Source: an uncultured Treponema sp. | Lineage (GTDB): Bacteria; Spirochaetota; Spirochaetia; Treponematales; Treponemataceae | DNA: 64,000 nt | Assembly (NCBI GenBank): GCA_947178095.1 | Contig: CAMWWZ010000002.1 | Span: 17,966 to 81,965 of the forward strand | Reading direction: 5' to 3' | Shown here: positions 54,335 through 62,109 of the stretch, piece by piece | Layout of the letters: the number at the start of each line of letters is the position of its first letter | Position numbering within the stretch: the stretch's first letter is position 1 | Position numbers and translations under genes: made by a program | The notes under the pieces: model-generated | The model's database searches: none | What the model was told of the DNA's origin: nothing | The model's input: only the letters and a program-made list of their open reading frames with translations

Positions 54335-54985
54335 TTATTCTGATATATCGGCGGATTTTGCGTCTAGAAATTTCGAGGCTTCTTCTTCGAATTCCGCCAT
54401 CACCGCGCGAATCATTTTGTAAGAAAATCCGTCGCGTTGCAAAGCCGCCACAAGTTTTTCGCCTGATTTTTTTTCGCGGACGCGCTTTTTCAAAGCCCGC
54501 ATGCAAAGTTCTTCTTCGCCGTTTTCTTCAAAAAATTCGCGCAGGGCATTTTCCGAAACTTGCCTTGCGATTCCGCGCGAAGCAAGTTCCGCAGAAAGTC
54601 TCGCGCGACCTTGGGGCTTTGCGATTCTGTGCGAATTAAGCCATGCCCGCGCAAAACGAGCGTCGCTCAAAAAATTGCGGCGTTCCAAATAATCGAGCGC
54701 GGCTTCCACTGCGTTTTTTTCAAAATTTTTTTGCGCGAGTTTTTTTTGCAAGCCCGCGCGGCATTGCTCGCAGCGTTCAAGATAGGAAACGGCTTTTTTT
54801 TCTGCGGCGAACGCAAATCCCGCAAAAAGCAAATCCTCTTCGCGCTCTTCCAAAAATTCCGCGTCCTCGCAAAGTTCTTCTGCGCGCACAAAACGCAAGT
54901 ATTCCGCGCGCAGAAAAAATTCCGCGCTTTCCGTCGCGATTTTGTAGCAGTCGCTTCCGATATTTTCGATTTTTAAAATCCGCAT
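54335..54985 (-). CDS. recX: regulatory protein RecX
   Basis: 216 aa, all helical. RecX modules are visible: SYLERCEQCRAGLQKKLAQKNFEKNAVEAALDYLERRNFLSDARFARAWLNSHRIAKPQGRARLSAELASRGI, followed by two further three-helix repeats. It binds RecA filaments and limits recombination; recA is not adjacent. It converges on sppA, and lies downstream of rpsI behind a terminator. No SD is obvious at the chosen start. Confidence 0.88.
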   Translation of the reverse strand: MRILKIENIGSDCYKIATESAEFFLRAEYLRFVRAEELCEDAEFLEEREEDLLFAGFAFAAEKKAVSYLERCEQCRAGLQKKLAQKNFEKNAVEAALDYLERRNFLSDARFARAWLNSHRIAKPQGRARLSAELASRGIARQVSENALREFFEENGEEELCMRALKKRVREKKSGEKLVAALQRDGFSYKMIRAVMAEFEEEASKFLDAKSADISE

Positions 54986-55010
54986 TCATTCACATCCGAA
55001 CCGCGCATAA

Positions 55011-55040
55011 AAAAAGCCCTGGCAAAAACCAGAGCTTTTT
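55011..55040 (-). terminator. terminator of rplM-rpsI
   Basis: AAAAAGCTCTGG / CCAGGGCTTTTT read on the minus strand, with T run. It lies 18 bp after the rpsI stop. The A-rich other side could also serve the plus strand. Confidence 0.8.
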
Positions 55041-55058
55041 GAAAACGCATGCAATCGA

Positions 55059-55454
55059 CTAGCGTTTGCTGAACTGGAATCTTCTGCGCGCACCTTTTTG
55101 GCCGTACTTTTTGCGTTCGACCATGCGGCTGTCGCGAGTGAGATAGCCGTTTGACTTGAGAGCCGTGCGGCAATCCTGATCCACTTGGAGCAACGCGCGC
55201 GAAATGCCATGCAAGCACGCGCCCGCCTGTCCGTTGAGTCCGCCGCCACTCACATTGATGAGAATGTCAAATTTGTTGTCGTTCGAAGTTACCAAAAGAG
55301 GCTGGTGAACCGTGCGAATCTGCTCGGCAGTGGCGAAATAGTCCTTGACGTCCTTTCCGTTCACCACGATTTTTCCAGAACCCTCGCGCAAGAAAACGCG
55401 CGCCACGGCAGTCTTTCTGCGACCTGTTCCTATAGCGATATTTTTTGCAGCCAT
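55059..55454 (-). CDS. rpsI: 30S ribosomal protein S9
   Basis: 131 aa. [28 protein letters not shown], the centre [27 protein letters not shown] and the C-terminal [24 protein letters not shown], whose last residue contacts P-site tRNA, are diagnostic. It follows rplM by 18 bp. Confidence 0.97.
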   Translation of the reverse strand: MAAKNIAIGTGRRKTAVARVFLREGSGKIVVNGKDVKDYFATAEQIRTVHQPLLVTSNDNKFDILINVSGGGLNGQAGACLHGISRALLQVDQDCRTALKSNGYLTRDSRMVERKKYGQKGARRRFQFSKR

Positions 55455-55472
55455 AATTTTCTCCTATTACCT

Positions 55473-55904
55473 TTACACTTCAAGCGGCGTTGGATTCTGC
55501 GGAGCATGCGGATGCTCGGCACCGGCGTAAATCCTGAAATTCTTTTCCAAGCGACGACCAAGCCTTCCTGAAGGAAGCATTCCCGCAATCGCGCGGCGCA
55601 TCGGCTCTTCAGGATGGCGTTCAAGCATTTTCGCGTAAGTGAAAGTCTTGAGTCCGCCGACAAAGCCAGTATGATAATGATAAAGCTTTTCGCTGCGCTT
55701 CGTGCCAGTCATCACGGCTTTTTCCGCGTTGATCACAATCACGAAATCGCCCATTTCCTGATTCGGAGTGTAGGCGGCCTTGTGCTTTCCACGGATGACT
55801 GCGGCGGCTTTCGCGGCCACTCGTCCAACCGGTTTGCCAGCGGCATCGATGATGTACCATTTGCGCTGCTGGTCTTTTTCGTTTACAAAAACAGTTTTCA
55901 TCAT
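55473..55904 (-). CDS. rplM: 50S ribosomal protein L13
   Basis: 143 aa, matching the E. coli length. KWYIIDAAGKPVGRVAAKAAAVIRGKHKAAYTPNQEMGDFVIVINAEK and YHYHTGFVGGLKT are diagnostic. I use the ATG at 55904 (MMKTVF); the second ATG at 55901 is equally possible. Upstream on the minus strand is a consensus promoter and an inverted repeat (AATCAATGA/TCATTGATT, 55963-55989) that may be an autoregulatory site. Confidence 0.96.
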   Translation of the reverse strand: MMKTVFVNEKDQQRKWYIIDAAGKPVGRVAAKAAAVIRGKHKAAYTPNQEMGDFVIVINAEKAVMTGTKRSEKLYHYHTGFVGGLKTFTYAKMLERHPEEPMRRAIAGMLPSGRLGRRLEKNFRIYAGAEHPHAPQNPTPLEV

Positions 55905-56004
55905 AATAAAAACCCTATGAATAAATTTTTGCGCGGAACAATTTTCGCATCCAAATTGCGCCGCAATCAATGATGAGCAGTCATTGATTTTAACGGGGTA
56001 CGAT

Positions 56005-56033
56005 ATTATATAATTTTAATAAATTTTTGTCAA
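56005..56033 (-). promoter_or_regulatory. promoter of rplM-rpsI
   Basis: On the minus strand TTGACA, 17-bp spacer, TATAAT: full consensus. The leader is about 95 nt. Confidence 0.85.
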
Positions 56034-56091
56034 GAGAAAAAAATTTATTAAAATTTTCTTCGCCAGTAAAAATTTATCGAACAAAATCGCG

Positions 56092-56316
56092 TCAATTATT
56101 TTTGGTGGCTTCCAATTCCTCGCGCTTGGCTTCCTTTTTGTCCTTTATGTCCGCAAGCCCAATCAAAATCGCGATAAGTCCGACGAAGGCCGAAAGCACC
56201 GGCAAAAATCCCTTGAGAAATTCGATTACATTCGCACCCCATGCAAGCGGTGCGGCCGGCAAAACGCTGAACACCGTAAAAGCGATAAAAATTATTCCCA
56301 AAATCAAAGCGACCAT
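56092..56316 (-). CDS. small membrane protein of unknown function
   Basis: 74 aa with two hydrophobic segments (MVALILGIIFIAFTVFSVLPAAPLAWG and VLSAFVGLIAILIGLADI) and a charged C-terminal tail (KDKKEAKREELEATKNN). SD AGAGGTG supports the start at 56316; the track start adds 20 residues. It may be a spirochaete-specific inner-membrane protein. Confidence 0.78.
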   Translation of the reverse strand: MVALILGIIFIAFTVFSVLPAAPLAWGANVIEFLKGFLPVLSAFVGLIAILIGLADIKDKKEAKREELEATKNN

Positions 56317-56410
56317 AAACACCTCTAAAAATTGATACGACATCATACTACAAAGCGGGCGAAAAGTCAATAGCAAAAAAATCAGCGCATTTTCGCGCGC
56401 GCAGATATTT

Positions 56411-58135
56411 CTAATACAATTCTCCGCGCGCGCGTTTTGCGGCGGTCGTCTCGTATTCTATGCGGGCATCGTGCATTGCCTGCGATGTCGGAATCCAGTC
56501 ATATTTTTCACGGAGAATTTCCGCCGCGCTAATGGCGTCGCCTCCGCATTGTTCGAGCGCGGATTCTTCTTGCGCTTTGAATTCTTCAAAGGAAACATTT
56601 TCTGCTTCCGAAAGAAAATCCGAATCCGTGACAAGCCAGCGATTTTTTACGAATGTCAATTCGACATTGCCATAAATTTTTTCCGCAATGATTTTCGAAT
56701 CAGGACCTTCCGAATGCACGCGATAAAAAGACGCAGCAAAGATTTTTTTCGTGCCGTTTTTTTCGTTTTGCGGAACGGGTTTTTCTTTTGGGCGCGGCGC
56801 GACTTTTCTATTGTCCGCCGGAGCAAGGTGGTCGGAATCTTCGCCCAACATAAAATTCGTAATGCCGAATTGCCACAAATCCTGAAGTTCGTTTTTGTAA
56901 AGCCAAAGCTCAGGCGTGAGCAGAACGTCGCCCTGCGAATAGGCGGAACGCATTTTGCTTGCGACATGAATGTTGCCCACCGAATCCAAAATGTTCTGCA
57001 CTTTTTTTCCTTTGCTCGAAGCTTGCATCATTACTATGTTGACATCGTGCATTCCGCTGAAAAAAACTTCGGCACTTTCGCGCGCGGTAAGAGAAATTGT
57101 CGTTGGACGCAGCATGTTGCTTTTGTGCACGCTTTGTCGAACGCCGAGCGCGACTACCGCGAGAATCATTGCCGCAATCAAAAGCGCGGCGTTTCTGCGA
57201 ACGATTCTCCTGGTTTTTGTTCGCGCGTTTTTTTTGTTGAGAATTTTTTTCGCCTGCGCGTCAAATTCTTCTTTGCCGATTTTTGATTCTCGATGAAATT
57301 CTTTTAAACTGCCGTCTTTTTGCAATCCCAATTCGGAGGCGAGTTCGTCGAAGCAAAATCCGCGCGTGCTTTCATCGTCATTTTCTTTGACCTTGCTTTT
57401 TTCGATTTCCTGACTTGAGCGTTCCAAATCGAATGCGACCAAATCCGAAAGTTCATCGGAAATTCCGTTGACTTTATTTTTCAAAGGCAGATAATTCGCG
57501 TCCAAAATGTCCGCCTGTCGTTCTTCCAAATTTTCTTTGGGAAAAGGAAATTCTCCTGAAAGCGCGGAATAAATCAAAACCGCCCGCGTAAAAAACAGTG
57601 CACGAGGATTGCTCGAGTCCGCCTTGTTTTCGCTCAAAAAGGCCTTGTCCTGCCAAACGCCTTGAATCATCGCGTAATCTTTTTCGGAAGCGTTGCGGGC
57701 GGCGAAGTCGAAAACATTTTGCGGCAAAAAAAGCAGGGCGATTTTTCCGTCGTTTTCGCCATAAAGAATTCCGCCCGCGCCGTTCGCGGGAAGCTCGACT
57801 TTTTGCTTGACGGCTTGCGTGACGCACGCGCTGTATGCGAAAACCGCGCGCGCTTTTTCGGCTGGAGATGGATTTTGCATCAAAGCCAAAAGCGTCCTGC
57901 CTTCAAAACCTTCTCCTGTAAAAAGCACGAGCGCGCTCTGCGATTCCACTTCGGTGCTCGTGAATTTCCATGGCGCGAAAGTGAATTTCATTTCTGATGA
58001 AAATTCTTTGCCGCGACATTCAGCAAGAATTCCGCTTTCGTTCAAATCCAGTGCGCGCTGGACTTTTCCGAATTCAGTTTCATTCAAAAAAGAATTCAAG
58101 ACAGTTTTTCTTTTGCTTCCGGCGACTATGTTCAT
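56411..58135 (-). CDS. large one-segment membrane protein of unknown function
   Basis: 574 aa. The first ~310 residues have no signal peptide and contain TFAPWKFTSTEVESQSALVLFTGEGFEG and a run resembling a degenerate kinase-like lobe (GAGGILYGENDGKIALLFLPQNVF). A basic stretch (KKNARTKTRRIVRRNA) precedes one membrane segment (ALLIAAMILAVVALGV), then about 220 extracytoplasmic residues. No catalytic motif is certain. Start at 58135 follows GGAGGT. The layout of cytoplasmic domain, one membrane span and outer domain suggests a signalling or anchoring role, but this is inference. Confidence 0.82.
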   Translation of the reverse strand: MNIVAGSKRKTVLNSFLNETEFGKVQRALDLNESGILAECRGKEFSSEMKFTFAPWKFTSTEVESQSALVLFTGEGFEGRTLLALMQNPSPAEKARAVFAYSACVTQAVKQKVELPANGAGGILYGENDGKIALLFLPQNVFDFAARNASEKDYAMIQGVWQDKAFLSENKADSSNPRALFFTRAVLIYSALSGEFPFPKENLEERQADILDANYLPLKNKVNGISDELSDLVAFDLERSSQEIEKSKVKENDDESTRGFCFDELASELGLQKDGSLKEFHRESKIGKEEFDAQAKKILNKKNARTKTRRIVRRNAALLIAAMILAVVALGVRQSVHKSNMLRPTTISLTARESAEVFFSGMHDVNIVMMQASSKGKKVQNILDSVGNIHVASKMRSAYSQGDVLLTPELWLYKNELQDLWQFGITNFMLGEDSDHLAPADNRKVAPRPKEKPVPQNEKNGTKKIFAASFYRVHSEGPDSKIIAEKIYGNVELTFVKNRWLVTDSDFLSEAENVSFEEFKAQEESALEQCGGDAISAAEILREKYDWIPTSQAMHDARIEYETTAAKRARGELY

Positions 58136-58170
58136 AATTCGCGACCTCCAGAGGTTTTCATTAAAAGGCA

Positions 58171-58196
58171 CCTCGAAAAACTGAAGTTTTTAGAGG
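58171..58196. repeat. 26-bp dispersed palindrome, copy 2
   Basis: CCTCGAAAAACT, loop GA, AGTTTTTAGAGG. It matches the 49235 copy in reverse orientation with one mismatch in the stem. It lies between two divergent genes. Confidence 0.8.
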
Positions 58197-58225
58197 TTTT
58201 CATTAATCTAAAAATAATATATAAT
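58197..58225 (+). promoter_or_regulatory. promoter of the DUF4230 gene, leaderless layout
   Basis: TTTTCA (weak -35), 17-bp spacer, TATAAT, then six bases (GAAAAA) to the ATG at 58232. No SD is present. Confidence 0.6.
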
Positions 58226-58231
58226 GAAAAA

Positions 58232-58876
58232 ATGGACAAGAGCAAAAATAAAAAAAAATCAATTTCTCAAAAAGAAAATTTATGCGAGAAAAATAATTTC
58301 GCTGTGAAAATTTTCGTAAAAATAATTTTGCGAATCGTTACGATTTTTTGCATCGCGTTCGCCTTGTTTCTCGGCGGAAAATACGGAATGAAAAAATTCG
58401 TTCGTTATCAAGTGGAAAAAAAACATGCGCTTGTCGAAAAAGAAATCAGTGCCAGCGCGGAGCTCGTTCTTTACAAAATGCGCTACAGCGACATTGTTGC
58501 AATAAAAAAGCGGCGGGCGGTTTCAAGCGCGTATTCGTTCGTGCGATTTTCGGGAATAATACGCGCGGGCATAGAAGACATCACTCAATGCCAAACAAGC
58601 ATTTCGGAAGACGGCAAAAGCATCCGCGTGAAAATTCCTTCCGCGATTCTTTTGGGAAACGACATTCAAAGCGAAGAAGTTTTCGATGAAAAGCAAGGCA
58701 TTTTCGCGAAAATCACCACGCAGGAAATTTTCGATGAAATCGCGGCGGCGAAAGAAGAGATAGCGAGGGAAATCATTGCCGAAGGCTTGCTTTGCGATGC
58801 CGACGCGCATGCCGCGCTCGTAATAAGGCAAATGCTTTCTCCGTTCGGATTCAAAGAAATCGTCATCGAAAGATGA
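58232..58876 (+). CDS. DUF4230-like membrane-anchored protein
   Basis: 214 aa. Basic, Lys-rich N-terminus, one membrane segment (IFVKIILRIVTIFCIAFALFLGG), then an extracytoplasmic domain: SAELVLYKMRYSDIVAIKKR, SFVRFSGIIRAGIEDI, IRVKIPSAILLGNDI and a long amphipathic helix ending RQMLSPFGFKEIVIER. The pattern resembles proteins annotated DUF4230, of unknown function; the assignment is from memory. Confidence 0.8.
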   Translation: MDKSKNKKKSISQKENLCEKNNFAVKIFVKIILRIVTIFCIAFALFLGGKYGMKKFVRYQVEKKHALVEKEISASAELVLYKMRYSDIVAIKKRRAVSSAYSFVRFSGIIRAGIEDITQCQTSISEDGKSIRVKIPSAILLGNDIQSEEVFDEKQGIFAKITTQEIFDEIAAAKEEIAREIIAEGLLCDADAHAALVIRQMLSPFGFKEIVIER

Positions 58877-58880
58877 AATT

Positions 58881-58908
58881 GCGCGGAGTGCGCCGCGCGT
58901 TTTTTTTA
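58881..58908 (+). terminator. terminator after the DUF4230 gene
   Basis: GCGCGG and CCGCGC form the stem, followed by eight T. It ends just before the convergent barrel-protein gene. Confidence 0.8.
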
Positions 58909-58909
58909 A

Positions 58910-60871
58910 CTATCTTCCGAACAATGTGAATCCGAGCGTAAAGATAAATCCATTTGTTTTTTTGTAATACTTGTCGTCATCGATTTTATGATAGCTGCCT
59001 TTTTCGCCGAGTTCGGAATCCGTGTCGGTGTAAAAAGTATGGACGAATCCGAGCGTGCATGAAAGCGTTACGGGCACTGTGAATTGCTTGAAATCATACG
59101 AGCCTTGCAAAGCCACGATGTTCGTCCATTCGTATGCGCCGTCCTTCAAAAAATATTTTTTCATCGAGCTGCGCGCGCCAGGCGGAAGTTCCGAATAGAG
59201 GCTGCTTCCGTCCACTTGCCTTGGTCCGAAATCCGCGCCGTGCCGGACAAGCTGATATTGCAAGGCGGCCATTGAAAATTTCGAAGGGTGAGTTTCCAAG
59301 CGGACAAAGAATTCGTCGGAATTCGGCGGAAGATAATATCCCAAAGATTCGCCATTGTTGACATACGATTCGCTCAAATAATGGGCGTACCACGGCGTGT
59401 AGTTTATCGAATGATGCGTATAGCAATACGGCTCGATTTTCGTGTACCTGAATGAAAGCGTCGCGAACGGCAGGAAAGGCAGATTGACCTTCGTGCCCGC
59501 TTGCAATGCGAACATGTACCTGTCGAGCGAGAACATATTTTTTGCGACCGTCACTGGATTCAGCTCTGGCATTTCGTCGAGATAAAATGAAAACCACAAA
59601 GAGCCGATTTTCGGATAACGGAATTTCAAGTCGAAGAAAAGCGCGAGATTGTCATAGTCGCCGATGACATCCTGATGCATTACCTTGTCAATCAAAGGCA
59701 TCGAATAAGTGAGATCCGTGCGGCGCGGCCAAACGACCGTCGAGCCGAAATCAAAATGGACATATTTGAAATCCAAGTCGAGCTGTCCGATTGAAAACAC
59801 ATTTTGGAAATAATACGAATCGTCTTTCGGCCATGCATCGCCATTTATGAAATTTTGGTTTGGAAATTCAAGAAAGCCTGTGAGACCCGAAAGCGACAAA
59901 AATGAAAAAAGGTGAATCGATGTGTCGAAGGCGAAAAACGGTCGCGCCTTCGCGTTCATGATAAGGCTCGCGCCTTCATCCATCGCAGCCCATTCGCGGC
60001 GAATTCGCGACAATCCGAGTTCAAGCCTGTTGTCGAAAAATGACGCATGGATTTCCGCGTGCATTCCGAACGAGAGGCTGTCCACGCCGCACCAATCTTC
60101 GAGGCCGCCCGCGTTTATGTTTCCCAAATGCCAAACATTTCCTCCCCAATATTTTGAAAAGGCGTATGGCAAATAGGTGCGGTTTCTGAACGAATTCACT
60201 CGGCGAATGTTTTCGTAAACGCCCGCGTCATTTTTTTCGAACGGCGCGGCGAAATCTGTGTAGTCGTTTTTTTCGTCTCCCGGAACTTCGTCGTACCACC
60301 AATATCCGATGTCGTATGTTCCCATTTTTTCAAGCGGAATTTTCGTAAACCCGATATAGCCTGAAGCGGAATATGAAACGTATTTTCCGATGTCGCCTTT
60401 GAAATTCAAATTGTCGAAAATTTCGTATCCAAAATAATTGTCGTTTTGCAAATACAAGCCGTCTGAAATGAATCCCGAAATCGAATTGTTCAATTCCAAG
60501 GAAACTGGAATTTTTCCCCAGTCGCCGTCAACGCGGAATCCCAAAGTGCGCCAGTCGCTTTTGAAGCCTTTTTCAGTGTCGCGGACAAACCTTTCTTTTT
60601 CGCGCATCACGACTTCATATTCTGTTTTTGACTTGTATGGATTTTTCGCATTTTCGGAATTCTCAAGGTTCGTCAAAATCTCGTCGAGTTTTGCGAGTAT
60701 GTATTTTTCGGTATAAGGGCGCACCGTCGCAAGCGTGGAACAAAGCCCGCGCATTTCCGCGTTCGAAAGAATTTGGTAGACTTCATCTGAAACTGCGACC
60801 GTCGAATTGGTCTGCGAAAAAACTTTGGAACAAAAAAGCAAGGCGACTAAAACAAATAAATTTTTTTTCAT
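58910..60871 (-). CDS. outer-membrane beta-barrel protein
   Basis: 653 aa with signal peptide (MKKNLFVLVALLFCSKVFS, then QTNS). A helical N-terminal segment (YQILSNAEMRGLCSTLATVRPYTEKYILAKLDEILTNLE) precedes many amphipathic, aromatic-rich strands (VSLELNNSISGF, YVSYSASGYIGF, LDLDFKYVHFDFGSTVVW). It ends FIFTLGFTLFGR, a plausible barrel-closing strand. Architecture recalls Wzi-like or other large treponemal barrels, but I cannot name a family. SD AAGGG is present. It is probably a porin or assembly protein in the outer membrane. Confidence 0.82.
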   Translation of the reverse strand: MKKNLFVLVALLFCSKVFSQTNSTVAVSDEVYQILSNAEMRGLCSTLATVRPYTEKYILAKLDEILTNLENSENAKNPYKSKTEYEVVMREKERFVRDTEKGFKSDWRTLGFRVDGDWGKIPVSLELNNSISGFISDGLYLQNDNYFGYEIFDNLNFKGDIGKYVSYSASGYIGFTKIPLEKMGTYDIGYWWYDEVPGDEKNDYTDFAAPFEKNDAGVYENIRRVNSFRNRTYLPYAFSKYWGGNVWHLGNINAGGLEDWCGVDSLSFGMHAEIHASFFDNRLELGLSRIRREWAAMDEGASLIMNAKARPFFAFDTSIHLFSFLSLSGLTGFLEFPNQNFINGDAWPKDDSYYFQNVFSIGQLDLDFKYVHFDFGSTVVWPRRTDLTYSMPLIDKVMHQDVIGDYDNLALFFDLKFRYPKIGSLWFSFYLDEMPELNPVTVAKNMFSLDRYMFALQAGTKVNLPFLPFATLSFRYTKIEPYCYTHHSINYTPWYAHYLSESYVNNGESLGYYLPPNSDEFFVRLETHPSKFSMAALQYQLVRHGADFGPRQVDGSSLYSELPPGARSSMKKYFLKDGAYEWTNIVALQGSYDFKQFTVPVTLSCTLGFVHTFYTDTDSELGEKGSYHKIDDDKYYKKTNGFIFTLGFTLFGR

Positions 60872-61024
60872 AATTTTTCCCTTAATATTAAATAAAAGCG
60901 AAACTGAAAATTAATTCCTTATTTTGTAAAAAACTCGGCACTAAAAATCAAGTTCGCAGGAAACATCTTAAAATTATTTTTTTATAAAGTCAATAGTATT
61001 TTTTAATGCGACGCGGAATTATCG

Positions 61025-61053
61025 TTGACAAGGCTTAATGCGTTCAATATAAT
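61025..61053 (+). promoter_or_regulatory. consensus promoter of the 61219 gene
   Basis: TTGACA, 17-bp spacer, TATAAT. Transcription would give a leader of about 160 nt. Confidence 0.8.
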
Positions 61054-61063
61054 AAAGTGTAAA

Positions 61064-61207
61064 TTAACATTGACGACAGAAATGTAGTCGCCAATGTTAA
61101 TGCCGAGTTTGCGTTGCAAACTCGCTTATTCACTGCGATTTTTCGCTTTGCTGCGAAATCGCGTTTTCAACAATTCTCAAATCTGAAGATTCGAGAATTG
61201 TTGAAAA
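61064..61207 (+). promoter_or_regulatory. structured leader with four consecutive hairpins
   Basis: Hairpins: 61064-61100 (TTAACATTG/CAATGTTAA), 61104-61124 (CGAGTTTG/CAAACTCG), 61135-61162 (GCGATTT/AAATCGC) and 61164-61207 (TTTTCAACAATTCTC/complement). There is no T-tract. The last hairpin ends 4 bp before the SD. This could be a regulatory leader or a stack of dispersed palindromes. Confidence 0.5.
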
Positions 61208-61218
61208 TCAAGGAACGT

Positions 61219-62079
61219 ATGGAAGACAAGATTATAATCGAAGGACGAAAGACTTTTTTCTTTGCGCCGGACACGACTCTTTTGCCGGAATCCCATCTTG
61301 AGGATTTTCTTGCGCATGGCTATGAAGCCTACATGGTTGATGACTTTCGTTTTTGTCCGCTTGAAAAAAAAGTCGAAATAATCCTCGAAACATTTCCGGA
61401 CTCAATCTTGTTTTTTTTCATCGACAGCAACGTCGGCGTGAATTGGGAGCAGTACATTGCGAAGCTTCAAAGCGAACGCGGCGGCGAAGACATAATGATC
61501 GGCGTTCTTTATATGAAACGCCAAAACGAAGCCGAACGACTTGCTCTCGAAAAATATTATCTTTTCGACGTGGGAATTCAATGCGGCTGCATCGCGATGG
61601 AATTCCAAAAGGCAAAAAATTTCGCTTTGATCGACCGCGTTATGTTTGCGAACCAAGCATGCGGCAGGCGAAAAAACATTCGCGCGTTTGGCGATTCTAT
61701 GAGCAAGGCGAATTTCGAATACGAGCGCGCCTTGATAAACGGCATGGTTTGCGACATAAGCTTGAGCCATTTTTCGTTTCTTCCCGACCCGACAAAAACT
61801 TATCCGGCAATTCCAATCAACACGAAGATAAAAGATTTTTTCATCGCGTTCAAGGGAATGCATTTTAAAGTGAATGTGAGCCTTGCGATAAGGCGAGAAA
61901 TCAATGGGCGCATTTTGCATATTTTTCTGTTTGAAAAACACAACGGCACTCCGGGGCTTGACGACCATATCGCCGGGCAATTGAGCCAGAAAATTTACAA
62001 GACCATTTCCGACAAAATAAAAATGCTTTTGCGCGAAAAATTTGACGACTACGCGCGGAATGCAAAATTGGGTAAATGA
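61219..62079 (+). CDS. cytoplasmic protein of unknown function, possibly two-domain regulator
   Basis: 286 aa from an ATG preceded by AAGGAACG. The N-terminal half has a Rossmann-like alternation (DKIIIEGRKTFFFAPDT, EAYMVDDFRFCPLEKKVEIILETFPDSILFFFID, GGEDIMIGVLYMKR). The C-terminal ~100 residues are beta-rich and end in a helix (FIAFKGMHFKVNVSLAIRREINGRILHIFLFE, IYKTISDKIKMLLREKF). This could be a diverged receiver plus a PilZ-like domain, but the PilZ RxxxR motif is not visible, so I leave the function open. Confidence 0.78.
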   Translation: MEDKIIIEGRKTFFFAPDTTLLPESHLEDFLAHGYEAYMVDDFRFCPLEKKVEIILETFPDSILFFFIDSNVGVNWEQYIAKLQSERGGEDIMIGVLYMKRQNEAERLALEKYYLFDVGIQCGCIAMEFQKAKNFALIDRVMFANQACGRRKNIRAFGDSMSKANFEYERALINGMVCDISLSHFSFLPDPTKTYPAIPINTKIKDFFIAFKGMHFKVNVSLAIRREINGRILHIFLFEKHNGTPGLDDHIAGQLSQKIYKTISDKIKMLLREKFDDYARNAKLGK

Positions 62080-62109
62080 AGCCCGCGGATGTTCAGGAGA
62101 AAAGGATGA

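Noticed and set aside
57474-57827. 117-codon ORF on the minus strand inside the 574-aa gene
   Set aside because: Alternative frame of a longer supported gene with an SD.
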